From positions 1 to 64,000 of the forward strand of contig JAZGGI010000047.1 in assembly GCA_036480375.1 (NCBI GenBank): a stretch of 64,000 nucleotides of DNA, given 5' to 3'. A program made the translations under genes and the position numbers. The DNA comes from Candidatus Zixiibacteriota bacterium. Its GTDB lineage: Bacteria > Zixibacteria > MSB-5A5 > GN15 > JAAZOE01. Shown piece by piece: positions 54,682 to 63,536 of this stretch (its first letter is position 1; every line of letters starts with the position of its first letter). Below the pieces are notes generated by a model, which was not told the DNA's origin, did no database searches, and worked only from the letters and a program-made list of their open reading frames with translations.

Positions 54682-57362
54682 TGAAATTGAATCTGAACTG
54701 GCGAGTAATTTCTGTCATTAGTAAGCGAGATCTCAAACTGTATTTCAGCAGCCCGACCGGATATCTTTTTATAACGGTCTTTATTTTCCTGAGCGCCGCG
54801 GCAGCCTTCTGGCAGGAAAGATTTTTTGCCAATAATCTGGCCAATCTTGATCAATTGAATTCCATGTTCCCGTTCTTGCTGCTTTTATTTATTCCGGCGG
54901 TAACGATGAACGTCTGGGCCGAAGAGCGAAGGCAGGGCACAGATGAACTTCTTTTAACTCTGCCAGCCACAGATATCGAAATCGTGTTGGGCAAATATCT
55001 TTCGGTTCTGGGAATTTATTCAGCCTCACTTATTTTATCATTTAGCCATATCATCGTTTTGTTCTGGTTGGGTAGTCCTGATTTGGGATTGATGATTGTC
55101 AATTATTTCGGCTATTGGCTAATCGGAGCCGCCTTTTTGGGAATCGGGATGCTGGCCTCACTTCTCACCTCCAATGCGACAATCGGTTTTATTTTGGGAA
55201 TGCTGTTCTGCTCGATATTTATTTTTATAGGCAGTCTCGAATGGCTCACCGGTGAATGGCTGCAAAGCATTTTGGGGCGTATTGCGATCGAGAGATATTT
55301 CAAGGATTTTGCCCGGGGCATTATCAGTTTTTCGGGATTATTTTATTTTATCGGTGTCACCGCGATAATGCTGTTTTTGAATGTCATTATTCTCGGAAAA
55401 CGACACTGGCCCGCCACCGCCGGCGGTTATAAAATGTGGATTCATTATTTTATCCGCACTGTGGCTTTGACAATCGCGGTCTTTTCGTTTGTTGCGATCA
55501 TCGTAACGATGGCGCTGCGAATCGATGCCACGGCCGAAGGACTGCATTCACTATCGGATACATCAAAACAACTATTAGAGGATTTACCGGAAGGCAGGCA
55601 GGTTCTTATTCAAGCTTATATCAGCCCCGAAGTCCCACGCAATTTTGTCGAACCGCGCGCCAATATCATCGGCAAACTGGAAGAAATCGCGGCCGTTAGT
55701 GGCGACCAGGTTCAAATTCTTATAAAAGATACTGAACCATTTTCCGAGGAAGCTCGTGAAGCCCGCGAAAAATTCAACATTTTCCCGCAGGAATCTTTTG
55801 TGAATGAAGGCGGCCGTTCCGGTAAAGCCCAGGTGTTTTTGGGCGTAGCCTTTACCTGCGGCGCGCGGGAGGAAGTTATTCCGTTTTTTGACGTTGGGCT
55901 GCCCGTTGAATACGAATTAATAAGAAGTATCCGATCGGTTGCTCAAAGTAACCGCAAGAAAATTGGGATTCTAAGCACCGGTGTGAAACTGTTTGGAGAT
56001 TTTAATTACCAGACCGGACAGCAAGTACCTCCCTGGCCGGTAGTGGGAGAACTACGCAAGCAGTATGAAGTTCTCATGGTCAATCCGGAAGAATCGATCG
56101 AGCAGGAGATGGATGTTTTGATGGCGGTTATGCCTTCTACTTTGGGTCAGAAAGAATTAGATAATTTGAAGGATTATGTACAAACCGGTAAACCGACTGT
56201 TTTGTTGATCGATCCTATGCCGCTTATTGACATATCCCTCTCCCCCATCCTGCCCAGCGACGCTCAGGTTAGCATGTTCCAGCAAAACCAGCAGCAGAAA
56301 CAACCCAAGGGAAACATGGAACAGTTCATGAAAGAAATCGGCGTCCCGTGGAAAATGTCTGAAGTAATTTGGGATGTGTATAACCCCCATCCCGATCTTT
56401 CGGTTCTGCAACAGGAAATTATTTTCATCGGCGAAGGGAATAAGAACAAAAGCGCTATCAACCAGGACAATCCGGTCAGCGCCGACTTACAGGAAGTAGT
56501 ATTTATGTTTCCGGGATATCTCGAATATCCTCCTGAACCCAATCTGGTATTTGAACCACTTTTGCAAACTGGGTTGGTTTCCGGCGTTCATCACTGGTAT
56601 AGTCTCGTTCAGCGCGGATTTTTCGGATTGACTCTTAACCAACGGCCCAGACGAATAGCGACACCCGACTTATATACCGTGGCCGCGCGTATATCGGGAA
56701 CGACATCCGGCATTCAGAAAGAAAACGATCCGGAAAATAAATCCGGCAATTTGATAAATCTGCTGGTTATCGCGGATGTCGATTTTATCTCGCAACAGTT
56801 TTTTGAAATCCGCAATCGAGGTATTGCCAATCTCAATTTCGATAATATCAGCTTTTTCTTAAATAGTATCGATTACCTGGCCGACGACGAATCTTTCATC
56901 GAGCTGCGTAATCGGCGCGTTAAACATCGCACCCTCACCGCCGTTGAGGCCAAAACTCAGGAATTTATTACCCGACGTCTTGAAGAAGAACGCGAGGCTG
57001 AAGAAGAAGCGCGGCAGGCGCTTTCGGAAGCTCAACAAAGGCTTACTGAAAAAGTGACAGAAGTGCGCAATCGCACCGATGTCGATGAACAAACCAAACA
57101 AATCATGGCCCAGAATATGCAGGAAGTGGAAAACAAGAGGTTTGAGGCAATTCGAGCCAACATTGAGGCTAATCGTGACGCGACGATCGCTCGCAGTCAG
57201 GAAAACACCGAAATCGCTATCCGGGCTATTCAGGCCAACATAAAAACTCTGGCCGTGCTACTCCCGCCCGTCCCTATTTTTATCCTGGGAGTAATGATAT
57301 TTATCCGGCGCCGACGCCGGGAGCATGAAGGAACTATTGCCGCGAGAAGATTGAGGAGTTAG
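54678..57362 (+). CDS. Fused ABC-2 permease and GldG-like protein
   Basis: An 894-residue protein that joins two functions. Residues about 1-240 are an ABC-2 permease with six helices (VKYL-type start YFSSPTGYLFITVFIFLS, RRQGTDELLLTLPATD), as in GldF. After a seventh helix (about 255-280), residues about 290-830 form a GldG/DUF4350-type periplasmic region (LLEDLPEGRQVLIQAYISP, VLLIDPMPLID) with a long charged coiled coil at about 770-850. A C-terminal helix and RRRRRE tail finish the chain. In Bacteroidota GldF and GldG are separate, so the fusion is a useful lineage trait. These transporters are linked to gliding/T9SS or gut-peptidoglycan functions. The exact substrate is unknown. Confidence 0.85.
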   Translation: MMKLNLNWRVISVISKRDLKLYFSSPTGYLFITVFIFLSAAAAFWQERFFANNLANLDQLNSMFPFLLLLFIPAVTMNVWAEERRQGTDELLLTLPATDIEIVLGKYLSVLGIYSASLILSFSHIIVLFWLGSPDLGLMIVNYFGYWLIGAAFLGIGMLASLLTSNATIGFILGMLFCSIFIFIGSLEWLTGEWLQSILGRIAIERYFKDFARGIISFSGLFYFIGVTAIMLFLNVIILGKRHWPATAGGYKMWIHYFIRTVALTIAVFSFVAIIVTMALRIDATAEGLHSLSDTSKQLLEDLPEGRQVLIQAYISPEVPRNFVEPRANIIGKLEEIAAVSGDQVQILIKDTEPFSEEAREAREKFNIFPQESFVNEGGRSGKAQVFLGVAFTCGAREEVIPFFDVGLPVEYELIRSIRSVAQSNRKKIGILSTGVKLFGDFNYQTGQQVPPWPVVGELRKQYEVLMVNPEESIEQEMDVLMAVMPSTLGQKELDNLKDYVQTGKPTVLLIDPMPLIDISLSPILPSDAQVSMFQQNQQQKQPKGNMEQFMKEIGVPWKMSEVIWDVYNPHPDLSVLQQEIIFIGEGNKNKSAINQDNPVSADLQEVVFMFPGYLEYPPEPNLVFEPLLQTGLVSGVHHWYSLVQRGFFGLTLNQRPRRIATPDLYTVAARISGTTSGIQKENDPENKSGNLINLLVIADVDFISQQFFEIRNRGIANLNFDNISFFLNSIDYLADDESFIELRNRRVKHRTLTAVEAKTQEFITRRLEEEREAEEEARQALSEAQQRLTEKVTEVRNRTDVDEQTKQIMAQNMQEVENKRFEAIRANIEANRDATIARSQENTEIAIRAIQANIKTLAVLLPPVPIFILGVMIFIRRRRREHEGTIAARRLRS

Positions 57363-57366
57363 CGCT

Positions 57367-58728
57367 ATGAACGAAAATAAAACAACATTATGGTTCGCCG
57401 TTGCCGCCGCGGTACTTCTTATTATAGCCGTGATCGCCTCTCCCGATCGAATAACCCCCTCGGCGTTCCAGGATCAGGGTGAACCGTTCTTTCCGGATTT
57501 CAACGACCCCAACACTGCGGCCATCCTTGAAATAGTAGAATTCGATAATAATACAGAAACGGCTTTACCGTTTAAGGTGACATTTACCAAAAATCGGTGG
57601 AGTATCCCTTCCCATCATGATTACCCGGCTGATAATAAAGACCGTTTGGCTCGCATCGCTTCGGGAATTATCGGCATCACTAGGGACGATTTTCGTTCGG
57701 ATAATATCGCCGATCATGAATCCTGCGGCGCTATCGATCCTCTGGATGAATCCAATTTGGCATCGTCGGGATACGGCACCCGGGTAACTATCAAAGATAT
57801 TCACGACAATATCCTGGCCGATTTGATTATCGGTATTCCGGTTGAGGGCGGTCAGGGATTTAGGTTTGTGAGATTACCTGACGAGAAACGAGTGTATGCC
57901 GTCAAAACATCAATTGATATTTCAACCAAATTTGAGGATTGGATTGATACCGATCTTCTGCAGGTCGACAATAATAAAATCAACCGTTTGTCGCTTCATG
58001 ATTATTCCATAGATGAGAGATCGGGCCGCCTGAACGAACATGATAAACTTATTCTCTATAAAAAAGACGATGACTGGACGGCGCGGGATATCGGATATGG
58101 GAAAAAGGTCGATTCGACCAAGTTAAGTGAATTGAAGACCGCGATTGATAATTTGAAAATTGTCGGAGTACGCCCCAAACCGGCCGGCCTTTCTCAAAAC
58201 CTGAAAAAGATGAATCAGGAAGGGCAGGAAATAAATCGTGCGGACCTTATGAACCTTCAGGGTAAAGGATTTTATTTCACACGCGATGGCGAGCTCAAAT
58301 CCAATGAAGGTGAATTGATCGTCAGAACCGATGAAGGCGTTGTTTATACTCTACGGTTCGGTGAAATTCTTTATGGTACGGGATTATCTGTTACCGCCGG
58401 AACCGAGGAAGGCGACACCGGTGAGGGAAGCGCCGAGAACAGATACCTTTTTATAACAACCGAATTTGATCAGTCGGCCTTTACCGAACCTCCCAAACCG
58501 AACAACACTGATTTTTTGACGATTGATGACAGTCTGTGGACAAATGCCGACCGTGAAAATAAAACCAAATATGACGTCCATGAAAAATGGCACAAGAATG
58601 TAACCGACGGCCGGATCCTAAGCGAAACTTTGAATGCTCGCTTCGCCGACTGGTATTATGTGATATCATCGGAGAGTTTCGACAAATTGAATCTGTCCCG
58701 AAAAGATCTGATAACCAATAAAGAATAA
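57367..58728 (+). CDS. DUF4340-domain protein of the Gld-type ABC operon
   Basis: A 453-residue protein with one N-terminal membrane helix (about 7-24) and a large extracytoplasmic part. The repeated pattern of DUF4340 is visible: KVTFTKNRWSIPSHHDYPADNKDRLARI, VTIKDIHDNILADLIIG, and RLPDEKRVYAV. DUF4340 proteins regularly follow gldA/gldFG-type genes and probably form part of the same envelope complex. Their role is unknown. AGGAG lies 9 bases before the ATG and only 4 bases separate it from the preceding stop. Confidence 0.85.
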   Translation: MNENKTTLWFAVAAAVLLIIAVIASPDRITPSAFQDQGEPFFPDFNDPNTAAILEIVEFDNNTETALPFKVTFTKNRWSIPSHHDYPADNKDRLARIASGIIGITRDDFRSDNIADHESCGAIDPLDESNLASSGYGTRVTIKDIHDNILADLIIGIPVEGGQGFRFVRLPDEKRVYAVKTSIDISTKFEDWIDTDLLQVDNNKINRLSLHDYSIDERSGRLNEHDKLILYKKDDDWTARDIGYGKKVDSTKLSELKTAIDNLKIVGVRPKPAGLSQNLKKMNQEGQEINRADLMNLQGKGFYFTRDGELKSNEGELIVRTDEGVVYTLRFGEILYGTGLSVTAGTEEGDTGEGSAENRYLFITTEFDQSAFTEPPKPNNTDFLTIDDSLWTNADRENKTKYDVHEKWHKNVTDGRILSETLNARFADWYYVISSESFDKLNLSRKDLITNKE

Positions 58729-58789
58729 GTTTGCTAATGAGATAAATTTCTTGAAGACGAGAGAATTTTCACTATCGCCTGTTTTATTC

Positions 58790-59413
58790 TTACGGAAGAT
58801 CAGGGGAAGTGTATATATAGAAATAGTAATTATAGGGCAGATTAACCCCCGTAACGCTCCGTACGTCCTTCGAAATTCCGATGCACATCATAATAGCAAA
58901 TTCAAAGCGTGCGAGTTTGACAATCACTTTGTTGCCATCGCATTCAAATGTCCCCCCAAATCCGGGCCCTATGTCAATCGTCTCGGAGGAAATACTCTCG
59001 CAATCAACTTCGTCTGAAAATGTAATTATTATTGAATCTGTTATAAGCAATTCACGATCATCGGGATACAGGGAAATTACGCCAAACTCATATTCGCCGG
59101 TATCTCCAGGAGGTGGACCATTTCGGAAAATGTGGTTGATAATATACAATACATCGCCGACATTAACATGGCCGTCCAAATTGGCATCTCCCGCATAAAA
59201 AGGAGACGGCGCCTGGCCATCACGAAAAATAAAATTAATAAGATATATGGGATCGCCAACATTTATACGGCCATCAGAATTGGCATCGCCAATCGTATAA
59301 TTTGCCTCAGCAATTTGAGGCATAAATACTAACGCCCATACCAAAACAGCAATAAATCCTAAAAATTCTGGCATGCCTGCCCGTAAACAGCGCAGGAATA
59401 AAGAATGAAACAT
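58790..59413 (-). CDS. Small secreted protein with N-terminal dockerin and Ig-like domain
   Basis: A 207-residue protein with an N-terminal hydrophobic signal (about 15-37, ends AEA). A dockerin pair follows immediately at 41-103 (GDANSDGRINVGDPIYLI and GDANLDGHVNVGDVLYII, each followed by FRDG/FRNG). The remainder (about 110-207) is a bacterial Ig-like (Big_5/SbsA-like) domain (VISLYPDDRELLITDSIIITFSD). In the other proteins of this window the dockerin is C-terminal or internal. The N-terminal placement is unusual and leaves the Ig domain at the end. GGGAGG lies 5 bases before the ATG at 59413. It has no sorting domain. Confidence 0.75.
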   Translation of the reverse strand: MFHSLFLRCLRAGMPEFLGFIAVLVWALVFMPQIAEANYTIGDANSDGRINVGDPIYLINFIFRDGQAPSPFYAGDANLDGHVNVGDVLYIINHIFRNGPPPGDTGEYEFGVISLYPDDRELLITDSIIITFSDEVDCESISSETIDIGPGFGGTFECDGNKVIVKLARFEFAIMMCIGISKDVRSVTGVNLPYNYYFYIYTSPDLP

Positions 59414-59612
59414 GGCATCCTCCCGGCTAAATATCGAGTATATCTATAAAAAAGGCGTTAGAAGTATGACATATGATATATATATTACCGATATTAAAAT
59501 GTCAAGCAATTAAACTTATAGCCGGGTTATTAGCATCGTTCTGATAAGGAATGATTTTTAGCGAATTTGTACAAATAATTAAATATTCGGTCGAATCAAT
59601 CCCTAAATTTCT

Positions 59613-59984
59613 TCAAATTTTATTTGCCTGTAATTTTTCCTTTTTCCGATAAATCAATAAAAGGATAGACGTTATGACTAACAAAATGATAACGCCAAAT
59701 GTAAATTTGACTTTATTGAATCCAACCACATATCCTTGAAAAACAGTTTGACCACCGGCCTGTTTGTGGGGCATAGAAAGATTGGAGATTGTATCTTTCA
59801 CCAATCCGCACTCGTATAAATATATATAGCCATCCTCAAGTGAAGGCGGATTCCAGATGGGATAATATCCCATATTTCCATCATGTATCCCTTCACTAAA
59901 AGGCTTTTTACCGGCATAAAAGGGCGGAAATAAGATCATGATTATCAAGACTATTAACGCCAGGATTAGGATTATTTTTTGCAT
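59613..59984 (-). CDS. Small membrane protein of unknown function
   Basis: A 123-residue protein with hydrophobic helices at about 3-23 and 95-113 and a soluble loop between them containing EGIHDGNMGYYPIWNPPS. The second helix is followed by a basic tail (YRKKEKLQANKI), so the loop probably faces the periplasm. I recognise no family. GAGGAAGAG precedes the ATG closely. It stands alone between the dockerin/Ig gene and the ferredoxin gene. Confidence 0.65.
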   Translation of the reverse strand: MQKIILILALIVLIIMILFPPFYAGKKPFSEGIHDGNMGYYPIWNPPSLEDGYIYLYECGLVKDTISNLSMPHKQAGGQTVFQGYVVGFNKVKFTFGVIILLVITSILLLIYRKKEKLQANKI

Positions 59985-60040
59985 GCTCTCTTCCTCTTAC
60001 TTGATGTTTATCGTTTTATCGAGGATTGATTTCTATCGTA

Positions 60041-61105
60041 CTATATTTGCTTAGCGGATAATCCCCGACTCTGCAGGCGCATCTTTTCCCAGGCGGGAAA
60101 ATTTTCTGGAGGATGTACAATCTCTTCTTCCGGTTTCGGTTCCAATCGAGCCGCGTCTTCGGGACAACCGGTCACGCACAGACCGCATCCGATACATTTT
60201 TCGCGGATTACAAAAGAAATGTCTTCACGAGTTTCAATCGCGCCAATCTGACATCTCTCCTGGCAAGTACCGCAATCGGCGCACAAATCGGGATCAATCA
60301 CGGCATAATAATTGGCATATGCCACCGATTTTTCAACTCCCCATTCGGTAATCCCCCGCAAAATAGCGCAGCAGCAGCCGCAGCAATTGCAGATATATCC
60401 AATTCCCGAAGCGATATTACTTACGGTATGGACTAGCCCGGCTTCTTCAGCCTCGTCCAGAAGTTTGAGAGCTTCACTTTGAGTTATGGCATCGTATCCG
60501 GGAGGCATTTTGGTCAGGTTAAAAACCAGACAATTATGAACCGGACGGTCACAGGCGTGTTCCAGTTGAGCTCGCTGAACACGGCAAATGCAATCGTGCG
60601 TAGCGAATGATTTGGCTTCCTGAAGGATTTTCTTCACGTCATCGTATGGCAAAACCCATTCGCCGTGAATGGCGCCCCGAACTGGAATAACACGATGCAG
60701 GGCCGGATCGTATTTCATTATCCCGGCCGCTCCTCCATCGGCCAGATATTCATCGACTAGGCCGGCTAATTCCTCATCCATATTGTCAAGCTGCGATTCA
60801 TATAATCCGACTACGAAAGGCGCCAGTCTGAATTTCAACATATCCGGAGTTTTCTCAAACCAGATTAACCCACGTTTGGCCATACTTATAAGATTCTCTG
60901 ACGTAACTTCAGACGGCAAAGATGCCCTCTTCGCGATTTCTGAGGCGGGCTCCATATCAATTGTCAGATACGAAGCCAATAACGCTTCATCCGAGGTAAA
61001 TATCTTTTTAAGAAGCGGTATCTCGACGTTGGAAGGCGTCCGCGGAAAACCATTGGGAAGCCGGTCCAGCGCTACGGCCAATTTTTCATATATGGCATCT
61101 GTCAT
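60041..61105 (-). CDS. 4Fe-4S ferredoxin-type protein with N-terminal winged-helix-like region
   Basis: A 354-residue cytoplasmic iron-sulfur protein. Residues about 25-125 look like a winged-helix domain (SEIAKRASLPSEVTSENLISMAKRGLIWFE). A central cysteine-rich part follows (HDCICRVQ..HACDRPVHNC, and ICNCCGCCC near 237). Two classical 4Fe-4S clusters lie at about 268-330 (CADCGTCQERCQIGAI and CIGCGLCVTGCPEDA). It matches a family of ferredoxin-like proteins found in anaerobes, whose role (electron transfer or redox sensing) is not established. GAGGGAG precedes the ATG. There is no obvious partner enzyme in the window. Confidence 0.85.
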   Translation of the reverse strand: MTDAIYEKLAVALDRLPNGFPRTPSNVEIPLLKKIFTSDEALLASYLTIDMEPASEIAKRASLPSEVTSENLISMAKRGLIWFEKTPDMLKFRLAPFVVGLYESQLDNMDEELAGLVDEYLADGGAAGIMKYDPALHRVIPVRGAIHGEWVLPYDDVKKILQEAKSFATHDCICRVQRAQLEHACDRPVHNCLVFNLTKMPPGYDAITQSEALKLLDEAEEAGLVHTVSNIASGIGYICNCCGCCCAILRGITEWGVEKSVAYANYYAVIDPDLCADCGTCQERCQIGAIETREDISFVIREKCIGCGLCVTGCPEDAARLEPKPEEEIVHPPENFPAWEKMRLQSRGLSAKQI

Positions 61106-61418
61106 AATCGCTCCCTCACTAAAAATTCCCTCAACGAATCCAAGGAACGATTATTTAAGCGAAATGTCAAATGACTATTTTTGGATGCCAAAGTGTTTGA
61201 CTTTTAACGTAAAATGTATATCTTCATATAAGATGACGGGTGGAATTAGCGGGTCGGCATTTATAAAATACAAATCTTATATTTGATTTTGCAGTAACAA
61301 CAGTAATTCATCCCGGGGGCGGGGGGATTATCCGTTGAATAAATTATAGCATTGTAACTCATTTGCGAATTTGGGATATTTTATCGCTATGGGTTTATTT
61401 AAATTTCGGGGAGGTTAT
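61106..61418. other. Divergent intergenic region
   Basis: 313 bases between the divergent ferredoxin and dockerin genes. It contains TTGACT and TATATC-like segments near 61198-61218 and a G-rich run (CCCGGGGGCGGGGGG, about 61313-61327). I could not assign a complete promoter with confidence. Confidence 0.45.
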
Positions 61419-63536
61419 ATGAAAGACAAGGCTAATGTATTTATTATTACGATGACAGTTATATGTTGCGGTATTTTGATGCTGTTATTGGTGCCTGATG
61501 TAAGCACCGAAAATGTTCCGACGGCAAATACTATCATAGGGAAAATCCCTCGATTAATCGATAACGAGAAGAGATTAATGGGAGAGGATTTGTTACCGGG
61601 GGAAAAATCTTTATCACCGGATAATATGTCTTATTGTGAGTATCAGGCATATTATTGCAATATGTATTATTACTGGCCTATTCCCAATGCGTACGGCGAC
61701 GATTTTTTTAATATGCGGTTTACTGCGCCTGATGTTTGCACTCTTGTCTCGATTCATATGAAGTTTTATGAATACGGCAGTACTAATGATTCCGTAAACG
61801 GAATTAATGTGCTAATTTGGGATAACGATGAATACGGATTTCCGGGAGACACAATTGATATTATTCATGTTCCGGGATCTGATATTATTTGGTTTCCAAA
61901 TTGGACAACGATTACTCCATCCGAGCCAATAATTATTTCCGGAGATTTCCACGTCGGATATACAGTCGTTGATCAGGTAAATGACACGATATCAATAACG
62001 TCAGACGACGGTTCCTGCGGAACTGGGCGCTCATATGAATATTGGAATAATGTATGGGGCACAATGTTGGGTGATTGGGCAAACGATGTAAACTTTTGTA
62101 TTGTTATCAATTATTGTTGCCCCGATACGAACGAGGTGCCTTATGTTACCAATCACCCAGAGTTATTACAACGTAGTTTTTGTTCCAATATGTATTATGA
62201 TTATTTTGGTGAAGACCCGGAGGGAGACGAGATATATTTTGAACTAATCTCCGGACCGGGAACGATGATTGATTCTACCGGTGAATGGATATGGGAACCC
62301 GGACCTGAAGATATCGGGACTCACTATATAACCTACCAGGTATGTGATCCGACCGGATGCTCGGAAGAACTAATTACCGAAGTTATCATAGATAATTACC
62401 CCCCCGATATGATAAGTAATTGCGATATAAGTATTGAGGCCGAGGCCGGCGATCATATACTGCATATATTTACGGCTATCGGTCCGGAACGTTGTGATAA
62501 TGTCATCTATACAGTAGTCGGCCCCGGAGACATTGACTCTGTTACGGGAGTTTACGATTGGTACACAGCGCCGTCAGATTTGGGTATGTATGAAGTTATG
62601 GTAACGGTTCAGGATATTTTTGGGCAAAGCACTGACTGCGGAATATTAATAAATCTGACTGAAGCCGTAGTTTGCGGAGATGCCAATGGAGATGGCACTA
62701 CAAATGTCGGCGATGCCGTTTTTATTATAAATCATGTCTTCAAAGGTGGCCCGCCACCCGAGCCGTTATATGCCGGTGATGCCAATGATGATGGTTTCGT
62801 TAATGTCGGTGATGCCGTGTATGTCATTAATTATGTTTTTAAAGGCGGCACTGCGCCATGTACAGATGAAACTCCGGTTTGTTGTAATGCCCCAGCCTGT
62901 TCACCCAACCCGGCCGTACCTGTTACTTACACGAAAATACCCAGCAAAGTCGCAAATTGCGGCGGTGATTTCGGACTATGGGAAGGACATCCGGTAACAG
63001 CTGAATATGACGCTTGCTGTCTTGACGGAGATAATTGGGAGATGCGAGTTAAAAAATGTCTATCAAATTACTCTATTTCGGTCTGTACTCAGGGGAAGAC
63101 CGATATAACCGGTGTTGGTGCTGTTCCGAATCTGGCGACATGCAAATTAGTCGTGGCCGATTTAGCATTTACGGGAGCCCCTGCTCCTACCGGTCGCCCT
63201 ACAAGAGCCACCTATACTTCGACTAGTGCAACCCTGGCTCATGAACAAGTGCATCAGGCTGAATGGAAAGCGGCTTTTGACGCACAATGGATAGCGGATG
63301 AACCCAAAATTGAGACCCTGACCACCGCATGCATTATACCGGAGGTTGATACCCCAGCGGAAGCCGTTGCCAAAATGAAAGCCGCCGCTGACGCTCTGGT
63401 AAAGGCCGCTGATGCCGCCGCATGGGCCAATACGCCTAATCATGGCCCTCCGGATACCAGCGGAGCTTATCCCGCACATAAGGTAAATCATAATGCTTTG
63501 ATAGCGGCTCTTAAGGCGGCATTTCCGGGATGTTAA
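61419..63536 (+). CDS. Secreted multidomain protein: Ig-like region, dockerin and C-terminal HExxH domain
   Basis: A 705-residue exported protein with a signal peptide or anchor (about 8-27). Its N-terminal half is a beta domain rich in aromatic residues (YYCNMYYYWPIPNAYG). Two cadherin/Ig-like domains follow (about 245-410, FGEDPEGDEIYFELISGPG). An internal dockerin pair is at about 417-480 (GDANGDGTTNVGDAVFII and GDANDDGFVNVGDAVYVI). The last 220 residues form a cysteine-containing domain with the zincin motif HEQVH at 608-612, then an alanine-rich helical tail. I do not recognise this domain. The motif suggests a zinc peptidase. The start at 61419 has GGGGAGG upstream, better than the ATGs at 61371 and 61389. 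There is no type IX sorting domain. Confidence 0.8.
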   Translation: MKDKANVFIITMTVICCGILMLLLVPDVSTENVPTANTIIGKIPRLIDNEKRLMGEDLLPGEKSLSPDNMSYCEYQAYYCNMYYYWPIPNAYGDDFFNMRFTAPDVCTLVSIHMKFYEYGSTNDSVNGINVLIWDNDEYGFPGDTIDIIHVPGSDIIWFPNWTTITPSEPIIISGDFHVGYTVVDQVNDTISITSDDGSCGTGRSYEYWNNVWGTMLGDWANDVNFCIVINYCCPDTNEVPYVTNHPELLQRSFCSNMYYDYFGEDPEGDEIYFELISGPGTMIDSTGEWIWEPGPEDIGTHYITYQVCDPTGCSEELITEVIIDNYPPDMISNCDISIEAEAGDHILHIFTAIGPERCDNVIYTVVGPGDIDSVTGVYDWYTAPSDLGMYEVMVTVQDIFGQSTDCGILINLTEAVVCGDANGDGTTNVGDAVFIINHVFKGGPPPEPLYAGDANDDGFVNVGDAVYVINYVFKGGTAPCTDETPVCCNAPACSPNPAVPVTYTKIPSKVANCGGDFGLWEGHPVTAEYDACCLDGDNWEMRVKKCLSNYSISVCTQGKTDITGVGAVPNLATCKLVVADLAFTGAPAPTGRPTRATYTSTSATLAHEQVHQAEWKAAFDAQWIADEPKIETLTTACIIPEVDTPAEAVAKMKAAADALVKAADAAAWANTPNHGPPDTSGAYPAHKVNHNALIAALKAAFPGC

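Noticed and set aside
60354-60398. Cysteine-rich CNCCGCCC segment as a frameshift or assembly error
   Set aside because: The surrounding frame is continuous and flanked by other cysteine clusters typical of this ferredoxin family, so it is retained as genuine.
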